64,000 nt of DNA from Nitrospira sp. (GTDB lineage: Bacteria > Nitrospirota > Nitrospiria > Nitrospirales > Nitrospiraceae), in NCBI GenBank assembly GCA_009594995.1, contig VOPR01000012.1, forward strand, positions 1 to 64,000, read 5' to 3'. Below are positions 26,398 to 35,639 of the stretch, piece by piece; the stretch's first letter is position 1; each line of letters starts with the position of its first letter. A program made the position numbers and the translations under genes. A model generated the notes under the pieces. That model had not been told where the DNA came from, did no database searches, and worked only from the letters and a program-made list of their open reading frames with translations.

Positions 26398-27756
26398 CTA
26401 ATTTCCAGCGACCATCATCTCGGCAATTTTCACCGTCGGGCTCGCAATGCGTCCGCGGAACACCAGATCCGACCCGATGGTTTCAATGGTCGAGTACATC
26501 TGCTTCAGATTGCTCGCGATGGTGATCTCCTCAACCGGATAGGCCAACTCACCATTTTCGATCCAGAATCCGCTCGCCCCACGGGAATAATCCCCGGTGA
26601 CCATGTTGATGCCGAAGCCGATCAGGTCCGTAACATACAAACCTTGCTTCACCGACGCCAGAATGTCTTCCGGCCTGGTGGCACCCGGTACCATGTAGAA
26701 ATTGGTCGGGCCTGCGGAGGGACTTTCGCCGATGCTACGCGCCGCGTTCCCCGTCGAGGGCAATCCCAATTTTTTACCGGAGTAGGTATCGAGCAAGTAA
26801 CTGGTCAACCGCCCGCGTTCTACCACGGCTTGTTTCCTGGTGGGCAGCCCCTCGCCGTCGAACGGGCGCGTACCAAGACCGCCGGGCATCCGGCCATCGT
26901 CATAGATGGTCACAAACTCCGGCGCAATCTGCTGGCCCAATTGTCCGATCAGAAAGGAGGCGCCCTTGTATAGGGCATAGCCGGAGAGGGCACTACAGAG
27001 GTGGCTGAGTAAACTGCCTGCTACTTCGGGATCAAAGATCACCGGCACTCGGCCGGTCGCCGCCTTGCGCGCGCCCAATTTCCGGACGGTCCGCCTCGTG
27101 GCCTCCTGCCCGATGGCTTCCGGGCTGTCCAGCTTGGCGAACGAGCGATTCACACCATACCAATAATCCCGCTGCATACCGGCTGCATCTGATGCAATCG
27201 GTGAGACCGAGAGGGAGAAACTGCTGTTGGCGTACTGCCCGAGAAACCCGTGGCTATTCCCCAGAATGATCCGGCCGGAGGACGAGTCGCACTCGCCGCC
27301 TTCCGAGTTCGTAATGCGAGGGTCCGCGGCAAACGCCGCCCGCTCAGCACGAAGCGCCAGCGCAATCTGTTCGTCCGTCTGCAACTTCGTGGCATCGTGA
27401 ATGTTCAGTTCAGGAAACTCGGTGGCGAATTGTCCGGGCTCGGGCAGGCCGGACACCGGGTCCTCAACCACGGCTTGCGCCAGGGCGCAGGTTTCCCCGA
27501 CGAACCGCTCGAGGGAATCGAGCGAAAAATCTGAGGTCGAGGCGCTGGCTGAGCGCTGGCCGAAGAACACCCGCAGGCCCAACCGCTTTTCCCGCGCCTT
27601 CGTCAGTCGATCGACGGCGCCCATCCTGACTTGCACCGAGAGAGTTTCTCCATCGGCCACCATCACATCCGCTGCCGTGGCTCCGTGTTTTGCCGCCCGC
27701 GCCAGCAGGTCCTGCGCGACATGGGTATAGTCCTGTTCGCCAATCATACGTGTCAT
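26398..27756 (-). CDS. pmbA: Metalloprotease partner PmbA/TldE
   Basis: At 452 residues this is TldE/PmbA, the subunit without metal ligands that assembles with TldD into a protease which trims unfolded or modified peptides (microcin B17 maturation, CcdA turnover). Characteristic segments are EKRLGLRVFFGQRSASASTSD, VPVIFDPEVAGSLLSHL, DGEGLPTRKQAVVERGRLTSYLLDTYSGKKLG and GYSRGASG-like DYSRGASGFWIENGELAYPVEEI. It begins 2 nt after the tldD stop codon. Confidence 0.93.
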   Translation of the reverse strand: MTRMIGEQDYTHVAQDLLARAAKHGATAADVMVADGETLSVQVRMGAVDRLTKAREKRLGLRVFFGQRSASASTSDFSLDSLERFVGETCALAQAVVEDPVSGLPEPGQFATEFPELNIHDATKLQTDEQIALALRAERAAFAADPRITNSEGGECDSSSGRIILGNSHGFLGQYANSSFSLSVSPIASDAAGMQRDYWYGVNRSFAKLDSPEAIGQEATRRTVRKLGARKAATGRVPVIFDPEVAGSLLSHLCSALSGYALYKGASFLIGQLGQQIAPEFVTIYDDGRMPGGLGTRPFDGEGLPTRKQAVVERGRLTSYLLDTYSGKKLGLPSTGNAARSIGESPSAGPTNFYMVPGATRPEDILASVKQGLYVTDLIGFGINMVTGDYSRGASGFWIENGELAYPVEEITIASNLKQMYSTIETIGSDLVFRGRIASPTVKIAEMMVAGN

Positions 27757-27758
27757 GG

Positions 27759-29195
27759 TTATGCTTTCGTTCCGCCGACGGTGATTTCATCGATGCGAAT
27801 GGTGGGGAGACCAACACCGACCGGTACCGACTGTCCTTCTTTGCCGCAGGTCCCGATGCCCTCGTCGAGTTTCAAATCGTGTCCCACCATGGAAACCTGC
27901 TTCAAGATGTCCGGGCCGCTGCCGATCAAGGTTGCCCCCTTCACGGGCCTGGTGATCTTCCCATCCTCAATGAGGTAGGCCTCGCTGGCCGAAAACACAA
28001 ACTTGCCGTTGGTGATATCGACCTGCCCTCCGCCGAACGACACGGCGTACAGCCCCTTCTTCACTGATTTGATGATGTCTTGCGGATCCGACTCGCCGGC
28101 CAGCATGAAGGTGTTGGTCATTCTCGGCAACACGACGCTCTGGTAACTTTCGCGCCGCCCATTGCCGGTCACCGGAATCCCCATTAGCCTGGCATTCAGT
28201 TTGTCGGTGATATAGCCGCGCAAAATACCCTTTTCGATCAAGACCGTCCGGCTGGTGGGCGTGCCTTCGTCATCCACATTCAGCGAACCTCTGCGAAAAG
28301 GAAGCGTGCCGTCGTCGACGATCGTGCACACGTCCGACGCAACCTTCTTCCCCATCAAATTCGAGAAAGCCGAGGTCTTCTTGCGATTGAAGTCCGCCTC
28401 CAACCCATGACCGATCGCTTCATGCAGCAAAATACCCGGCCACCCCCCGCCGAGCACAACCGGCATCACCCCCGCCGGCGCATCCACTGCGCTCAGATTC
28501 AGGATCGCTTCCCGCGCCGCCTCCCGCGCAAAATGCAGGTACCGCTGATCGTTCTGAAAATATTCCAAGCCGATCCGGCCTCCGCCACCGAATGTTCCCA
28601 CCTGCCGGTTGCCGTTTTCTTCCGCGATGCAGGTCACCTGCAGCCGGGACAGTGGCTGAATATCCCCGACCATGAGCCCGTCGGAGGTTGCGACCAGCAT
28701 CACTTTATATTCCGTGTTATAGGCCGCCATGACGTTTTTGATTCGCGGATCGTACCGCCTGGCCTCCGCATCGATGGCGTTCAGGAGTGTCACCCGGTCA
28801 CGGGTGGCCACTTCGATATCGGCGCGGTCGTGGGGATAGAGGTTCCGCGCCAACGCCGGCCGCTGGGTGACGGGAACCGGGGCCGTGCCTTGGGCGGAAT
28901 TGGCAATGTAGCGTGCCGTATCGGCCGCGATGTTCAGATCTTTAGGAGTCAGTTCATCGGAATAGGCAAAGCCTGTCTTCTCTCCAGCGGTCGCGCGAAC
29001 CCCGACGCCCTGACCGACGCTCTTGGTCGCGCGCTTCACAATCCCCTCTTCCATGGAGACCGACTCGGCCTGACAATATTCAAAATAGAGGTCGGCGTAA
29101 TCGACGGCGGACACTTTGACCCGTCCTAGCGCCTGCTCGATTTCTCGATCGGTAACCCCGAAACGCGCCAGTGCGCCGGACTCGTCCTTAGACAT
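27759..29195 (-). CDS. tldD: Metalloprotease TldD
   Basis: The 478-residue TldD carries the zinc motif HEAIGH in GILLHEAIGHGLEADFNRKK. The C-terminal half contains VASDVCTIVDDGTLPFRRGSLNVDDEGT, family-typical. The start at 29195 follows AGAGGAG with 7-nt spacing; further upstream the frame is open but lacks a ribosome-binding site. It is the first gene of the tldD-pmbA pair and diverges from the uppS operon. No RiPP precursor or modification gene was seen nearby. Confidence 0.94.
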   Translation of the reverse strand: MSKDESGALARFGVTDREIEQALGRVKVSAVDYADLYFEYCQAESVSMEEGIVKRATKSVGQGVGVRATAGEKTGFAYSDELTPKDLNIAADTARYIANSAQGTAPVPVTQRPALARNLYPHDRADIEVATRDRVTLLNAIDAEARRYDPRIKNVMAAYNTEYKVMLVATSDGLMVGDIQPLSRLQVTCIAEENGNRQVGTFGGGGRIGLEYFQNDQRYLHFAREAAREAILNLSAVDAPAGVMPVVLGGGWPGILLHEAIGHGLEADFNRKKTSAFSNLMGKKVASDVCTIVDDGTLPFRRGSLNVDDEGTPTSRTVLIEKGILRGYITDKLNARLMGIPVTGNGRRESYQSVVLPRMTNTFMLAGESDPQDIIKSVKKGLYAVSFGGGQVDITNGKFVFSASEAYLIEDGKITRPVKGATLIGSGPDILKQVSMVGHDLKLDEGIGTCGKEGQSVPVGVGLPTIRIDEITVGGTKA

Positions 29196-29303
29196 GGATA
29201 TGCTCCTCTCGTGCGGTGGGTGAGTATAACGCACTCTTTTCCGGAGGCGCAATGCAAACAGGCCCGAACCATCTGCAAATACAGCGAAATTGGGAAATAC
29301 TGT

Positions 29304-29332
29304 TTGACTTTCCAGGACCCCACCGCTAGACT
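29304..29332 (+). promoter_or_regulatory. Promoter of the uppS operon
   Basis: TTGACT (29304-29309) and TAGACT (29327-29332) are 17 nt apart, about 55 nt before the uppS ATG in the gap between divergent tldD and uppS. Confidence 0.55.
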
Positions 29333-29387
29333 CGCGTTACTTGTTCGAGGATCCACTTAGTACAAGAAAAGGTGTCCACGCCGTTCC

Positions 29388-30173
29388 ATGAACGATTCTC
29401 GATCGCGCGAAATCGAGCCTGCCCCCGACTCTGATCTGCTCTCGCAACTCGACCCTGACCTGCTGCCGAAACATTTGGCGGTGATTATGGACGGCAACGG
29501 CCGATGGGCTGAATTGCGCGGACTCCCCCGTATTGCCGGTCACCAGGAAGGCATCAAGTCCGTGCGGGAGCTCATCTCGCTTTCGCTTGAACTCGGCATC
29601 AAAGTGCTGACCATCTATGCCTTTTCACAGGAGAATTGGAATCGGCCGGCGCAAGAAATCACGGCTTTGATGGGTCTCCTGGAACACTATCTCTCAACAG
29701 AGCGCTCCAGCCTGGTCGAAAAAGGTGTGCGTTTCCAGACCATCGGCCGGGTCACGTCCCTTCCGCCCTCGGCACTGCAATGGGTTCGCAGGACCGAACA
29801 GGAGACCGCGCATCTGGACAAGTTGATCTTGAACGTCGCCCTCAGCTATGGCGGTCGCGCGGAACTAGTGGATGCGGCGAAAGGCCTTACGCGGGCGGTC
29901 CAGGAGGGGCGACTCTCCGTGGATCAGATCGATGAACGCGCGTTGCAACAGGCTCTCTATACCCACGACCTCCCCGATCCGGATCTGTTGATCCGCACCA
30001 GCGGCGAGACCCGCATCAGCAATTTTCTGTTGTGGCAACTGGCCTACACGGAACTCTATTTCACCCCGACTCTCTGGCCGGATTTCCGTCGGCGCGAAAC
30101 GTTGGTCGCGCTGATCGAATACCAGCGGCGCGAGCGCCGTTTCGGTCGAGTGTTCAGCAGCGTCTCCTCCTAG
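29388..30173 (+). CDS. uppS: Undecaprenyl diphosphate synthase
   Basis: This 261-residue cis-prenyltransferase makes C55 undecaprenyl diphosphate, the carrier for peptidoglycan and O-antigen. The catalytic Asp35 lies in AVIMDGNGRWA; TIYAFSQENWNRP and the C-terminal DLLIRTSGETRISNFLLWQLAYTE are hallmark sequences. It opens the conserved order uppS-cdsA-dxr-rseP-proS, shared with many Gram-negative bacteria. Confidence 0.96.
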   Translation: MNDSRSREIEPAPDSDLLSQLDPDLLPKHLAVIMDGNGRWAELRGLPRIAGHQEGIKSVRELISLSLELGIKVLTIYAFSQENWNRPAQEITALMGLLEHYLSTERSSLVEKGVRFQTIGRVTSLPPSALQWVRRTEQETAHLDKLILNVALSYGGRAELVDAAKGLTRAVQEGRLSVDQIDERALQQALYTHDLPDPDLLIRTSGETRISNFLLWQLAYTELYFTPTLWPDFRRRETLVALIEYQRRERRFGRVFSSVSS

Positions 30174-30216
30174 TCTCTTCGTGGTGAAACCCGGAGCATT
30201 CCAGTGCGAGGAGACG

Positions 30217-31065
30217 ATGCCGCCCCCCTTGGACAAGGCTCGACCACGGTCCTCCTCGGAAACGATTCGCCGCGTCCTGGCCGCAGTGGTCTTTCTGCCG
30301 ATTTTTTATGTCCTGGTGCACGACCTGGGACCGGTTGCGTTTTTTGGGCTGGTGACTGTTTCCGGCATGCTGGCGGCGGGAGAGTTTTATCGACTCCATT
30401 TGGCGCAGGCCCCCTGGCCCTGGTGGAGTTGGCTGGGAGTCGTCGCCACCGGACTGTTCTTGATCAGCGCGCAATGGCCGACCGTCCTCACCGATCGCAC
30501 CGTGCTGCTGGGAACCGTCGGAGTTGCCCTATGCATGCCGCTGATATCCGGCAAACCCCTGCGCGATTCACTCACGGACGGCATGGTGCTGGTGATGGGC
30601 GTTCTGTATATTGGGCTCGCGCTTAGCTACCTCGTACTCATTCGAGCCTTGCCCGAGGGAGCATTGCTGATTTTCTTCGTCGTTCTTGTAACCTGGGCCG
30701 CTGATACCGGTGCGTATATCGCAGGGAAGTCCATGGGGCGGCACCCGCTTGCGCCCGTCGTCAGCCCGAAGAAGACCTATGAGGGGTTGGCCGGAGGCCT
30801 CGCACTCGCCTGCCTGGCAGCCGTCGTCGCACGAGCCTGGTTTCTCCCCAGTTTCTCGCTGGTCGATTGCCTGGTGCTTGGAGTGATCCTCACCCTCGCC
30901 GGCCTCATCGGCGACCTGGCAGAATCGGCCATGAAACGCAGTACCGGAATTAAAGACTCCGGCGCGTTGATTCCCGGCCATGGGGGAATGCTGGATCGCT
31001 TGGATAGCCTCTTGTTCACAGGACCGGCCTTCTACTACTATGTCGCAATCGTCAACCATGTGTAA
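30217..31065 (+). CDS. cdsA: Phosphatidate cytidylyltransferase
   Basis: A polytopic inner-membrane enzyme that makes CDP-diacylglycerol for phospholipid synthesis. About eight hydrophobic segments cover most of the 282 residues, and the family signature is at the C-terminus: SPKKTYEGLAGG, then GDLAESAMKRSTGIKDSG and IPGHGGMLDRLDSL. The ATG at 30217 has GAGGAG just upstream; a GTG at 30181 would add 12 residues and cannot be excluded. Confidence 0.93.
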   Translation: MPPPLDKARPRSSSETIRRVLAAVVFLPIFYVLVHDLGPVAFFGLVTVSGMLAAGEFYRLHLAQAPWPWWSWLGVVATGLFLISAQWPTVLTDRTVLLGTVGVALCMPLISGKPLRDSLTDGMVLVMGVLYIGLALSYLVLIRALPEGALLIFFVVLVTWAADTGAYIAGKSMGRHPLAPVVSPKKTYEGLAGGLALACLAAVVARAWFLPSFSLVDCLVLGVILTLAGLIGDLAESAMKRSTGIKDSGALIPGHGGMLDRLDSLLFTGPAFYYYVAIVNHV

Positions 31066-31097
31066 CGGATGATTGTCCGCCTGCTCTGGAGCATGCC

Positions 31098-32258
31098 ATG
31101 AAAAACATTGTCATTTTGGGTTCGACCGGCTCGATCGGGACGAACACGCTCGATATCGTGGATCGGTTTCCGCAAGAGTTTCGCGTCATCGGCCTGACCG
31201 CCGGCTCGAACGATGACAAACTCGAAGCGCAAATTCGCCGGTTCCGCCCCGCCTTCGCGGCGCTCGCCAACGAGTCCGCTGCGGCTAAATTACGAGCGCG
31301 TTGCGCCGATCTACCGGTGAAGATTCTCTCGGGCAATGAAGGAGTGGCCCAGGTCGCGCAGTCCCCTGAGGCCGAGTTGGTCATTTCAGCCATCGTAGGC
31401 GGCGCAGGACTCCTCCCGACGTTAGCGGCAATTCGAGCCGGCAAACAAATCGCGCTGGCCAATAAAGAACCGATGGTCATGGCGGGCGCGTTGATGCAGG
31501 CAGAAGCCCACAAACATCAGGTCCGCATTTTCCCCATCGATAGCGAACACAGCGCCATCTTCCAATCCCTCGAAGGGCACCGGCGTGAAGACGTCAAACG
31601 CATCATCCTCACGGCCTCCGGTGGACCGCTCTGGGGATTCACACGCGAGCAACTGCAGGATGTCAGCCCTGAACGGGCCTTGCAGCACCCGAACTGGAAA
31701 ATGGGCTCAAAAATCACCATCGACTCCGCCACGTTGATGAACAAGGGGTTGGAAGTCATTGAAGCGCGCTGGTTGTTCGATATTCCGGAAACCCAGATCG
31801 AAGTCATGGTGCACCGGGAGAGCATCATCCATTCTCTGGTAGAATACAGAGACCGGTCTGTGATCGCCCAATTGGGCCTCCCGGACATGCGGACGCCCAT
31901 TTCCTATGCCATGCGGTATCCTGAACGCATGCCATTGGATCTTCCATCGCTGGATTTAACTGAAATCAGCACCTTGACCTTTTTCAAACCCGACCATGAT
32001 CGCTTTCCCTGTTTACACCTCGGCTATGACGCCTTGCGAATCGGCGGAACCATGCCGGCCACGATGAACGCCGCCAATGAGGTGGCCGTGGAAGCCTTCC
32101 TCCAGAACGGAATCCGTTTTCTCGATATTCCGGAGATTATTCGGAGTACAATGGAAGCTCACACGCCGCGACCGATCGATGGTTTGGATGATGCTCTGGA
32201 GGCTGACCGCTGGGCTCGTGAAAAAGCCGAGTCCCTTGTGCATGCCTTGACGCGGTAA
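31098..32258 (+). CDS. dxr: 1-deoxy-D-xylulose 5-phosphate reductoisomerase
   Basis: The 386-residue enzyme performs the second step of the MEP isoprenoid pathway, which feeds both UppS and the HpnD/E squalene branch in this window. The NADPH-binding N-terminus is VILGSTGSIGTNTLDIV; the metal and substrate region holds ALANKEPMVMAG, PIDSEHSAIFQ and the flexible loop with TASGGPLWG. GGAGC lies 5 nt before the ATG. Confidence 0.96.
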   Translation: MKNIVILGSTGSIGTNTLDIVDRFPQEFRVIGLTAGSNDDKLEAQIRRFRPAFAALANESAAAKLRARCADLPVKILSGNEGVAQVAQSPEAELVISAIVGGAGLLPTLAAIRAGKQIALANKEPMVMAGALMQAEAHKHQVRIFPIDSEHSAIFQSLEGHRREDVKRIILTASGGPLWGFTREQLQDVSPERALQHPNWKMGSKITIDSATLMNKGLEVIEARWLFDIPETQIEVMVHRESIIHSLVEYRDRSVIAQLGLPDMRTPISYAMRYPERMPLDLPSLDLTEISTLTFFKPDHDRFPCLHLGYDALRIGGTMPATMNAANEVAVEAFLQNGIRFLDIPEIIRSTMEAHTPRPIDGLDDALEADRWAREKAESLVHALTR

Positions 32259-32283
32259 TACCCTGAACCCAAGGAGTGCTGTT

Positions 32284-33675
32284 GTGGGAACAACCTTTGC
32301 CTGGTCCCCTGACGTGGTGTCGATGCTGACCCACTGGGCCCTTCCGTTCCTGGTGGTGTTGGGCGTCCTCGTCGCCTTCCATGAGGCGGGACATTTCCTG
32401 GCCGCACGCTGGGTCGGGGTAAAGGTCTTGAAATTCTCGCTCGGCTTCGGGCCGAAGATCTTCGGCCGGCAAATCGGGGAAACCGAATACCTCTTATCGA
32501 TCGTCCCGCTGGGAGGGTACGTCAAGCTGTTCGGAGAGGACGAGCATGAACCCCTGACGCCAGAGGACAAGAAACGGGCGTTTGTCCATCAATCGCTTTG
32601 GGGCAAGACGCTCATTGTGGCGGCCGGACCGATTTTCAATTTTATCCTCGCCTATTTGATCTACACAGCCTATATCGGGCTCGGCTACACGCTGCCCGTC
32701 CCAAGCTTCAAGGACATCATTCCTGAAATTGAAGCCGTACTTCCCGGATCACCGGCCGACCAAGCTGGTTTGAAGCCTGGCGATCGGGTCATCCGGGTCA
32801 ATGAAAAGGAAATCTCCACCAACGCGGAACTGCTGAAGTACATTTCGCAGAGCAACGGGAAACAACTCACGTTGGATCTCACCCGCGGGGAGCAGATCAA
32901 GACAGTCCTCGTCACCCCCAACAAGACCACCATCCAAGACAACGGCAAGGCGACGACGCTCTATCAACTTGGTATTGAAGAGCGGGCGCCGGTCATTACA
33001 GCTGTGATTCCCGGGTCCCGCGCTCAGGCCGCAGGCCTCTCTGCCGGAGACCGGGTCGTCCGCATCGACGGGCATGACATCTTCACCTGGTCGCAGATGA
33101 CGGCTCTCGTGCGGGAAAATCCCAATCACGCCCTTCAATTCGAGATCCAACGAGGCGGTGCCGCACAGTCGATCTCCGTTACCCCGATGGGGGAAAAGGC
33201 CACGATCGACGGAAAGCCGGCCGAGGTCGGGAAAATCGGGATCTCAGCCCAGAACCAGACCATCTTGCAGACGAACGAGCCGCTCAAAGCGCCCTGGTTA
33301 GGCGCGCAGGCAACCTGGGGCTGGACCGAACTCACGGTGGTCGGGATTTATAAAATCATTACCGGGGATATCTCCCGCAAGAACATCGGCGGGCCACTCA
33401 CCATCGCCAAAACCGCTGGAGACGCGGCCGAACAGGGCACCTCCAGCCTGGTCTTCCTGATGGCCATGTTGAGCATCAACCTGGGTGTCTTGAATCTGCT
33501 GCCTATCCCCATTCTGGATGGCGGACACCTTTTATTTTTCTTTATTGAGGCAATTCGGCGAAAACCACTTGAAGATCGGCAGCGAGAACTGGCACAACAG
33601 GTGGGGTTGGTGCTGCTCGTCGGCATCATGATTTTTGCCTTTTGGAACGACATCGAGCGATTGATTTCCCCGTAA
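32284..33675 (+). CDS. rseP: Site-2 protease RseP
   Basis: The 463-residue inner-membrane zinc protease cleaves anti-sigma factors and signal peptide remnants. The zinc motif is HEAGH (33-37) in the first membrane helix, two PDZ domains occupy about 125-305 (GSPADQAGLKPGDRVIRVNEKEI and GSRAQAAGLSAGDRVVRIDG), and the second metal site is in the NLLPIPILDGGHLLFF segment near 410. Translation starts with GTG at 32284, 7 nt after AAGGAG. Confidence 0.95.
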   Translation: MGTTFAWSPDVVSMLTHWALPFLVVLGVLVAFHEAGHFLAARWVGVKVLKFSLGFGPKIFGRQIGETEYLLSIVPLGGYVKLFGEDEHEPLTPEDKKRAFVHQSLWGKTLIVAAGPIFNFILAYLIYTAYIGLGYTLPVPSFKDIIPEIEAVLPGSPADQAGLKPGDRVIRVNEKEISTNAELLKYISQSNGKQLTLDLTRGEQIKTVLVTPNKTTIQDNGKATTLYQLGIEERAPVITAVIPGSRAQAAGLSAGDRVVRIDGHDIFTWSQMTALVRENPNHALQFEIQRGGAAQSISVTPMGEKATIDGKPAEVGKIGISAQNQTILQTNEPLKAPWLGAQATWGWTELTVVGIYKIITGDISRKNIGGPLTIAKTAGDAAEQGTSSLVFLMAMLSINLGVLNLLPIPILDGGHLLFFFIEAIRRKPLEDRQRELAQQVGLVLLVGIMIFAFWNDIERLISP

Positions 33676-33681
33676 CCCTAC

Positions 33682-35388
33682 ATGCGCGTCTCCGAAACTC
33701 TTATCCCCACATTGCGTGAAGATCCGGGCGAGGCTGAAACGGTCAGCCATCGCCTCATGCTGCGCGCCGGTCTGATCCGGAAGGTTGCCGCAGGCATCTA
33801 CACCTATCTTCCGCTTGGACTGCGCGTCCTCCGGAAGATTGAGCGCATCGTCCGTGAAGAAATGAACCGCGCCGGCGCACAGGAAGTGCTCATGCCCGTC
33901 GCCTCGCCCGCCGAACTGTGGCGTGAAACCGGGCGCTGGGACTTCTATGGCAAGGAGCTGCTCCGGTTCAAGGACCGGCACGAACGTGATTTCTGCCTGG
34001 GCCCGACGCATGAGGAAGTGATCACGGATCTGTTCCGGCGAGAAGTCCGTTCCTACCGGCAGATGCCGTTGAATTTCTACCAGATCCAGACGAAGTTCCG
34101 GGATGAAATCCGCCCACGTTTCGGATTGATGCGCGGCCGCGAATTCATCATGAAGGATGCCTACAGCTTCGACCGGGACGAAGCCGGAGCGAAGCTGAAC
34201 TATCAAAAAATGTACGATGCCTACAATCGCATCTTCACGCGTTGCGGGCTCACCTTCCGCCCGGTTGAGGCGGACACCGGCCTGATCGGAGGCACCTCTT
34301 CCCACGAATTTATGGTGTTGGCGGAGACGGGTGAGGAAACGATCGTGTACAGCGAGGAAGGCACCTACGCCGCGAACGTCGAACGTGCCGAGATTCTCCC
34401 GCCGGACACCTTCGAACTCCCGGCACATCGTCAGCTCACCGCCGTATCGACGCCTGGCCGGCGAACCGTGGAGGACGTTACCAAGTTCCTAAAGATTGCC
34501 CCATCCCAGCTGGTCAAGACGCTGCTCTACAGCACCGGCAAAGAAACCGTCGCCGTGCTGGTTCGTGGCGATCATGAGGTCAACGAAATCAAGGTAAAAC
34601 GCCTGCTCGGCGCCACTGATCTCGAACTCGTCGCCCCGGAACTGATTCCTGGCCTCACCGGTGCGCCGGTCGGATATGCTGGGCCTGTCGGTTTGAAAAA
34701 AGTCCGGGTTCTGGCCGATTGGGCGGTGAAGGCGTCAGCAAACTTTGTCGTCGGGGCTAACCAGGCCGATACTCACTTCATCGATGCCAACTGGGATCGC
34801 GATTTCAACGTCGACCAGTTTGCCGATCTTCGCAATGCACAAGCAGGCGATCCCTCCCCGCGCAAAGACGGCACGCTGAAGACAGCCAAAGGCATCGAAG
34901 TCGGCCATGTTTTTATGTTGGGGACCAAATACAGCCAGGCGATGAAAGCCACCTTCCTGGATGCGCAAGGACAGGAACAACTGGCCGTCATGGGTTGTTA
35001 CGGCATCGGCGTGAGCCGGGTTTCCGCCGCGTCCGTTGAACAGAATCACGACGCCAAGGGCATCAAGTGGCCAATTCCCATTGCCCCCTTTCATGTCACC
35101 CTTCTGCCGCTGAGCCAGTCTCAACCCGTTACCCAGCTGGCCGATACCCTCTATCGTTCGATGCAAGAGTCCGGTATCGAGGTGCTGTGGGATGATCGTG
35201 ACGAACGGGCCGGGGTCAAATTCAACGATGCCGATCTGATCGGCGCGCCCTTTCACCTGGTCATCGGGGAGAAAGGGTTGGCCCAGGGACAGGTTGAGCT
35301 CAAATCGCGCCACTCCGGCGAGACGCAGAAACTTGCTCCCGATCAAGTGATCCCGACATTGACGGCACTCCTCCAAAGCGCTTCCTAA
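33682..35388 (+). CDS. proS: Prolyl-tRNA synthetase, bacterial type
   Basis: A 568-residue class II aminoacyl-tRNA synthetase with the bacterial architecture: catalytic core (1-230) with motif 2 in the KFRDEIRPRFGLMRGREFIMKDAYSFD region, an editing (YbaK-like) insertion at about 240-390, motif 3 in YGIGVSRVSAASVEQNHD, and an anticodon-binding domain after residue 470. It begins 6 nt after rseP, as in many Proteobacteria. Confidence 0.96.
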   Translation: MRVSETLIPTLREDPGEAETVSHRLMLRAGLIRKVAAGIYTYLPLGLRVLRKIERIVREEMNRAGAQEVLMPVASPAELWRETGRWDFYGKELLRFKDRHERDFCLGPTHEEVITDLFRREVRSYRQMPLNFYQIQTKFRDEIRPRFGLMRGREFIMKDAYSFDRDEAGAKLNYQKMYDAYNRIFTRCGLTFRPVEADTGLIGGTSSHEFMVLAETGEETIVYSEEGTYAANVERAEILPPDTFELPAHRQLTAVSTPGRRTVEDVTKFLKIAPSQLVKTLLYSTGKETVAVLVRGDHEVNEIKVKRLLGATDLELVAPELIPGLTGAPVGYAGPVGLKKVRVLADWAVKASANFVVGANQADTHFIDANWDRDFNVDQFADLRNAQAGDPSPRKDGTLKTAKGIEVGHVFMLGTKYSQAMKATFLDAQGQEQLAVMGCYGIGVSRVSAASVEQNHDAKGIKWPIPIAPFHVTLLPLSQSQPVTQLADTLYRSMQESGIEVLWDDRDERAGVKFNDADLIGAPFHLVIGEKGLAQGQVELKSRHSGETQKLAPDQVIPTLTALLQSAS

Positions 35389-35639
35389 CCTCACAGCCCG
35401 CATCACTCGTTCGCGATCACCACCAGGACTTCCTCAGCTCCTGCGCGGGGCGAATTGTACCCGCTCCCGAACCCGGTTTGAGAAAATGCCTTTTCCTTGC
35501 CTTGACTGCGCGTTGCGATACACTGACTCACACGGAAGAAGCACCGTCCGAAACCCGTAAGCGGCAGAGGCTTTCAGGCCGGCATCGCGTTTCTGACACC
35601 ACGCTCGGCTCCCCGTTCAGTCCGTTTGGAGACAACTTG

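Noticed and set aside
26398-29195. RiPP biosynthesis locus because of TldD/PmbA
   Set aside because: No precursor peptide, cyclodehydratase or transporter is near; the pair is a common housekeeping protease.
33532-34428. 298-codon open frame on the minus strand
   Set aside because: Antisense to rseP/proS, which are unambiguous; typical GC-rich shadow frame.
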